Below, piece after piece: positions 60,808 to 64,000 of a DNA stretch of 64,000 bases. Made by a program: the position numbers and the translations under genes. Where the stretch lies: positions 1-64,000 of the forward strand of contig CAAGCF010000021.1 of NCBI GenBank assembly GCA_900768265.1. Direction: 5' to 3'. Source of the stretch: an uncultured Collinsella sp. (GTDB taxonomy: Bacteria > Actinomycetota > Coriobacteriia > Coriobacteriales > Coriobacteriaceae). The notes below the pieces were generated by a model. It was given only the letters and a program-made list of their open reading frames with translations, was not told the DNA's origin and searched no databases. Within the stretch, counting starts at the first letter, position 1. Every line of letters begins with the position of its first letter.

Positions 60808-60831
60808 AAAGCAGGCTCGAAGGCCTGCTTT
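60808..60831 (-). terminator. tRNA-Ser(GGA) terminator
   Basis: Stem AAAGCAGG/CCTGCTTT (60808-60815 with 60824-60831), with A residues at 60802-60810 giving a T-run on the minus strand. Confidence 0.8.
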
Positions 60832-60840
60832 GGAATTAAC

Positions 60841-60931
60841 TGGCGGAGAGTCAGGGATTTGAACCCTGGAGACGCTTTTGACGCCTACACGATTTCCAAT
60901 CGTGCTCCTTCGGCCACTCGGACAACTCTCC
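60841..60931 (-). tRNA. tRNA-Ser(GGA)
   Basis: Class II tRNA on the minus strand: acceptor GGAGAGT/ACTCTCC, anticodon loop TTGGAAA (GGA), long variable arm, T-arm CAGGGTTCAAATCCCTG and an encoded CCA. Confidence 0.95.
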
Positions 60932-61436
60932 GTTAAATGCGAAAGTCAGTATACACGAGGAATCGCAAAGTGCAAACAGAAAAGTTGGCATTTTTTAAAA
61001 CGCCTTGCCGCGCTTGACGTTGCAGTGGGGTTTAAGGTGCCAAAAAACGGCTTCCGAACAGCGTGGTTGATCAACTCAATTGTTCAAAAAAGGGTATTCA
61101 TAAGCGACTTGTCAATGATTTTAAAAATCTTTGGGTGGTGCTGTGGGCCACTGGTATGCATTTTGCGACCACAGCCTTGTGCCCGTTAACCTGCGGCTTG
61201 GCTCAGCTTGTCCCCGCGGCACCGTATCTTGTCCACAGATCCGTCAAGCTTTTGGTCAGCATTTGGTTGGAATACGCGAGATATGCCGTGCGAACATGGG
61301 CATATGTGGAGGTCATGAGGTTGTAGCTGCATATTCTTGCAGCCTTAGAGGTTGGAAGATATTATTACCAAGTCTTTTCCTGCTTCAGGCGCACCTTCAC
61401 GACCTGAAGCCACATTTGCCCAGAGGAGGTGACAAT
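60932..61436 (+). other. Long leader region of the rpsF operon
   Basis: No gene is supported in these 505 bases. It should hold the rpsF operon promoter, which I cannot pinpoint. At 61245-61267 is the 23-bp element also seen at 22470-22492. A CTGTGG/CCACAG pair flanks about 61140-61175. Confidence 0.5.
61383..61409 (+). promoter_or_regulatory. Hairpin just before rpsF, possible S6:S18 leader
   Basis: CTTCAGG (61383-61389) pairs with CCTGAAG (61403-61409) around a 13-nt loop, 27 bp before the rpsF start. rpsF-rpsR operons are commonly autoregulated by an RNA hairpin bound by S6:S18. I cannot confirm the conserved bulge of that motif. Confidence 0.45.
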
Positions 61437-61730
61437 ATGAAGGCTTATGAACTGCTGTTCTTTGTTGACCCGTCGCTCGACCCCGAGACTCGTCTCGCTG
61501 TTATGAAGCGTATCGATACCACGATCGCTGAGGGCGCTGGCAAGGTCGACTCCGTTGACGAGTGGGGCAAGCGCAAGCTCGCCTACGAGATCAACGACCT
61601 CACCGATGGTGACTACACCCTCATCAACTTCCACGCAGATCCTACCCAGATCGCCGAGCTTGATCGCGTCCTGCGCATCACCGACGCTGTGGTCCGCCAC
61701 ATGATCGTCCGTCGCGACGACCAGGAGTAA
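61437..61730 (+). CDS. rpsF: 30S ribosomal protein S6
   Basis: 97 residues from the ATG at 61437 with AGAGGAGGTGA upstream; the open frame extends further but only this start fits the family (MKAYELLFFVDPSL). S6 binds S18 on the 30S platform. First gene of the rpsF-ssb-rpsR-rplI operon. Confidence 0.97.
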   Translation: MKAYELLFFVDPSLDPETRLAVMKRIDTTIAEGAGKVDSVDEWGKRKLAYEINDLTDGDYTLINFHADPTQIAELDRVLRITDAVVRHMIVRRDDQE

Positions 61731-61778
61731 GACTGTCGTTTTGGACTGGGCTTGTGCCCCAAGAGGAAGTAGTGAGTT

Positions 61779-62231
61779 ATGAGCATCAATCGAGTGAACA
61801 TCACCGGTAACCTCACCCGCGATCCCGAGCTGCGCGCCACCGCCGGCGGAACCCAGGTTCTGTCCTTTGGCGTCGCCGTGAACGATCGTCGCCGTAACGC
61901 GCAGACTGGCGAGTGGGAGGACTATCCCAACTTTGTCGACTGCACTATGTTCGGCACCCGCGCCGAGGCCGTGAGCCGTTTCCTGGCAAAGGGAAACAAG
62001 GTCGCGATCGAGGGCAAGCTGCGCTACAGCTCTTGGGAGCGCGACGGTCAGCGCAGGAGCAAGCTTGAGGTCATCGTCGATGAGATCGAGTTTATGAGCT
62101 CCCGTGGTGGCCAGGGTGGCTACGACCAGGGCGGTTACGCCCCCGCAGCTCCCGCGCCCGCAGCACGTCCTGCCGCACCGGTGGCTACGCCGCCCGCGGT
62201 CGACGTCTACGATGAGGACATCCCGTTCTAA
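61779..62231 (+). CDS. ssb: Single-stranded DNA-binding protein
   Basis: 150 residues. The OB fold spans about 1-108 (INRVNITGNLTRDPELRAT, FGTRAEAV, GKLRYSSWERDGQ). A Gly/Ala/Pro-rich linker and the acidic tip DEDIPF, which recruits replication and repair partners, follow. Its place between rpsF and rpsR is conserved. Confidence 0.97.
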   Translation: MSINRVNITGNLTRDPELRATAGGTQVLSFGVAVNDRRRNAQTGEWEDYPNFVDCTMFGTRAEAVSRFLAKGNKVAIEGKLRYSSWERDGQRRSKLEVIVDEIEFMSSRGGQGGYDQGGYAPAAPAPAARPAAPVATPPAVDVYDEDIPF

Positions 62232-62303
62232 GGGTTGTTCACCTATTTTTGAGTGAGAGGCGGCTTCGGTTCGCCGAAGTAGCCAAATGAAAGGTATTTT
62301 GAC

Positions 62304-62570
62304 ATGGCTAATGATTTTTCTGCACGTCAGCCGCGTCGTAAGTACTGCCAGTTCTGCAAGGAGAACACTGAGTTCATCGACTATAAGGACACTCAGCTTC
62401 TCCGTAAGTACATGACCGACCGTGGCAAGATCAAGCCCCGTCGCGTCACTGGCGCTTGCACGCAGCATCAGCATGACATCGCCAACGCCATCAAGCGCGC
62501 CCGCGAGATGGCTCTCCTGCCGTACACCGTCCCCGTGGTTTCCTCTCGTGGCAACCGCGATCGCGGCTAA
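62304..62570 (+). CDS. rpsR: 30S ribosomal protein S18
   Basis: 88 residues. Typical S18 sequence (RKYCQFC, ID.KD...LRKYMTDRGKIKPRRVTG) with CQFC and a C-terminal cysteine pattern reduced to that one pair, so a partly zinc-ribbon type N-terminus. Acts as S6 partner. Confidence 0.96.
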   Translation: MANDFSARQPRRKYCQFCKENTEFIDYKDTQLLRKYMTDRGKIKPRRVTGACTQHQHDIANAIKRAREMALLPYTVPVVSSRGNRDRG

Positions 62571-62585
62571 GAAGGGAGACGCATC

Positions 62586-63125
62586 ATGAAGGTTATTCTT
62601 CTCGATGAGATCAAGGGCAAGGGCGGCGAGGGTGACGTCGTAGAGGTCGCTCAGGGTTACGCTGAGAACTTCCTGTTCCCCAAGAAGCTCGCTGTTGCCG
62701 CCACCAAGGGCAACCTCAAGCAGCTTGACGAGCGTCGCAACAACATCGCCAAGCGCGAGGCCGTCCGTCTGGCTACCGCCAACGAGACCAAGGCTGCCTT
62801 CGAGGGCAAGACGGTCACCGTTGACGTCAAGGTCGGCGACGAGGGCATCCTCTTTGGCTCCGTTACCGCCGCTATGATCGCTGACGCCATCAAGGCTCAG
62901 CTCGGTATGGACATCGACCGCAAGCGCGTCGAGCTCGGTAAGCCCATCAAGGTTGCCGGTGCCCACACCGTTGCCATCTCGCTGTACCGCGAGATCAAGG
63001 CCGAGGTTGTCGTTCTCGTCGGCGTTACCGCCGAGGAGCTCGCTGCCGAGGCTGAGGTCGAGGAGGCCGCTGAGGTCGCCGAGGCCGAGACCGCCGAGGT
63101 CGAGACTGAGGCTGCTGCCGAGTAG
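62586..63125 (+). CDS. rplI: 50S ribosomal protein L9 with Glu/Ala-rich C-terminal tail
   Basis: 179 residues. The N-terminal rRNA-binding part (MKVILLDEIKGKGGEGDVVEV, GYAENFLFPKKLA; quoted in parts) and the C-terminal domain (about 80-150) are normal. About 30 extra residues, almost all Glu, Ala and Val, extend the C-terminus beyond the usual 150. It is the last gene of the operon, before a terminator. Confidence 0.96.
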   Translation: MKVILLDEIKGKGGEGDVVEVAQGYAENFLFPKKLAVAATKGNLKQLDERRNNIAKREAVRLATANETKAAFEGKTVTVDVKVGDEGILFGSVTAAMIADAIKAQLGMDIDRKRVELGKPIKVAGAHTVAISLYREIKAEVVVLVGVTAEELAAEAEVEEAAEVAEAETAEVETEAAAE

Positions 63126-63157
63126 CATTTGCTGCAACGCAACAATCTTGTTCTAAG

Positions 63158-63188
63158 AAGGGCGCTCTGGGAAACCAGGGCGCCCTTT
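63158..63188 (+). terminator. Terminator of the rpsF-rplI operon
   Basis: Stem AAGGGCG-CTCTGG / CCAG-GGCGCCCTT with a GAAA loop (63171-63174) and a T-run. Confidence 0.92.
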
Positions 63189-63349
63189 TGTTATTTGCGC
63201 TGAGTGAGTGTCATGGTGAACGTTGCGTCGAAGTCCTATATACAGGACCGTTCATCCGTTTGGTTCGGTGATGATTGGCGGCGCGCGGCGCGTTTTGGGA
63301 CCGTGGCTGATACTATGGATGCTCGCAAGCGATATGAATGAGGATGCTC

Positions 63350-64000
63350 ATGGCATATGACGATAGGGAGACCGGGCTGACGGTTGAGGACCGCGGCTCA
63401 AAGTTGGGTCTTCCCCAAAACCAAGATGCAGAGGCCAATGTACTGGCCGCTATGCTGCTATCGCCCGAGGTAGTCGAAGAGGCCCAGGTCGAGCTGCAGC
63501 CCGATGACTTCTACCGGCCCATTCATAAGACCATCTATACCGCGATGGTCGATATGTACAACAGCCGCATTCCCATCGACTCCATCTCGCTGATCGATTA
63601 CCTGCGAAGCATCAACAAGCTTGATGCCGTGGGCGGCGAGGCCTACATTTTGGAGTTGATGGGTCAGACCCTGTCGCTCGTCAACTGGCAGCACCATGCC
63701 GCTATCGTTCGCCGCGATTCGATGCTGCGTGAGCTGATCGGCGCCACCAACGAGATCAACGCGCTGGCCTATAACGCTCCTACCGATACCAAAGAGGTCG
63801 TGGAGCTGGCCGAGAGCAAGTTGCTCAAGGTCACGGCGCGCGAGGTCAAGTCGAGCTACAAGACGCTGACCGAGTTTATGGTCGAGGCCTATAACGAGGC
63901 CGAGGAAGTGTGCCAGGCAGGCGGCCAGGCTGCGGGCGTGCCCACGGGCTTCCCGTCGCTCGACCGCATGCTCATGGGTTTTCGCGAGGGCCAGCTCATC
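63350..64000 (+). CDS. dnaB: Replicative DNA helicase DnaB (5' part, runs off the window)
   Basis: 217 codons are visible from the ATG at 63350 and the frame is open to the window end. Residues 20-125 are the DnaB N-terminal domain (PQNQDAEANVLAAMLLSPE, DFYRPIHKTIY). The linker and the beginning of the RecA-like motor domain (GVPTGFPSLDRMLMGF) follow; Walker A lies outside. It is the helicase that DciA would load. It follows rplI, a common order. Confidence 0.96.
   Translation, partial: MAYDDRETGLTVEDRGSKLGLPQNQDAEANVLAAMLLSPEVVEEAQVELQPDDFYRPIHKTIYTAMVDMYNSRIPIDSISLIDYLRSINKLDAVGGEAYILELMGQTLSLVNWQHHAAIVRRDSMLRELIGATNEINALAYNAPTDTKEVVELAESKLLKVTAREVKSSYKTLTEFMVEAYNEAEEVCQAGGQAAGVPTGFPSLDRMLMGFREGQLI

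Noticed and set aside
63334..63360. Eight-codon upstream reading frame overlapping the dnaB start
   Set aside because: Too short and without a ribosome-binding site or regulatory structure; probably chance.

Overview
The window looks like the replication-origin region of a Collinsella-like member of the Coriobacteriia (Actinomycetota). The reasons are the gene order rpmH-rnpA-yidD-yidC-jag-rsmG-parA-parB on the left of the origin and dnaA-dnaN-recF-dciA-gyrB-gyrA on the right, the moderately high GC, the tandem WYL regulators, and an ATPase gene placed directly before dnaA. The genus is inferred from overall resemblance, not from a search.

Layout. 1-240 is probably the leader of a 16S rRNA operon that runs off the left edge on the minus strand. 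673-4703 is a 4-kb integrated element in the 3' end of tRNA-Lys(UUU). It is bounded by a perfect 44-bp direct repeat and carries a tyrosine integrase, an excisionase-like protein, three small unknown genes, a cluster of inverted repeats that may be an oriT, and six copies of a 17-bp palindrome spaced largely at two helical turns. 4763-15866 is mostly ordinary chromosome on the minus strand: an M29 aminopeptidase, purC, a two-component system, a Tat lipoprotein, a TSCPD protein, an amino-acid-binding protein coupled to a GGDEF enzyme, and purB.

16028-22000 is an accessory, defence-like stretch. It holds an AlbA_2/RecG-like regulator behind TAATGTAA operator-like repeats, then a three-gene restriction-modification operon: a ribbon-helix-helix-like protein, a fused PD-(D/E)XK nuclease-methylase, and a two-domain specificity subunit. 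This arrangement resembles BcgI-type systems. After tRNA-Gly(CCC) comes a large LPXTG surface protein with a thioester domain and SpaA-type repeats (22576-26007). An M28-like membrane protein with a very long disordered insert follows, then tandem WYL regulators, a DinG-type nuclease-helicase, ddl and rlmN.

36.6-48.2 kb is the origin. ParA/ParB and three parS sites lie left of rpmH; DnaA-box-like motifs flank the ATPase-dnaA pair; and a DnaA-trio-like AT-rich tract sits just before dnaN. Transcription diverges from this point. GyrB and GyrA follow. A 137-bp nested palindrome with perfect 34-bp arms separates gyrA from tRNA-Ile(GAU). 53.8-59.2 kb holds a BFN-domain protein, two unknown genes, typA, a bactofilin-like membrane protein and a TRIC-family channel.

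59.3-60.6 kb contains a PD-(D/E)XK nuclease gene enclosed by two inverted copies of an 80-bp element that is itself palindromic. This is the strongest candidate here for an undescribed mobile or defence unit. Two tRNA-Ser genes and the rpsF-ssb-rpsR-rplI operon follow, and the window ends inside dnaB.
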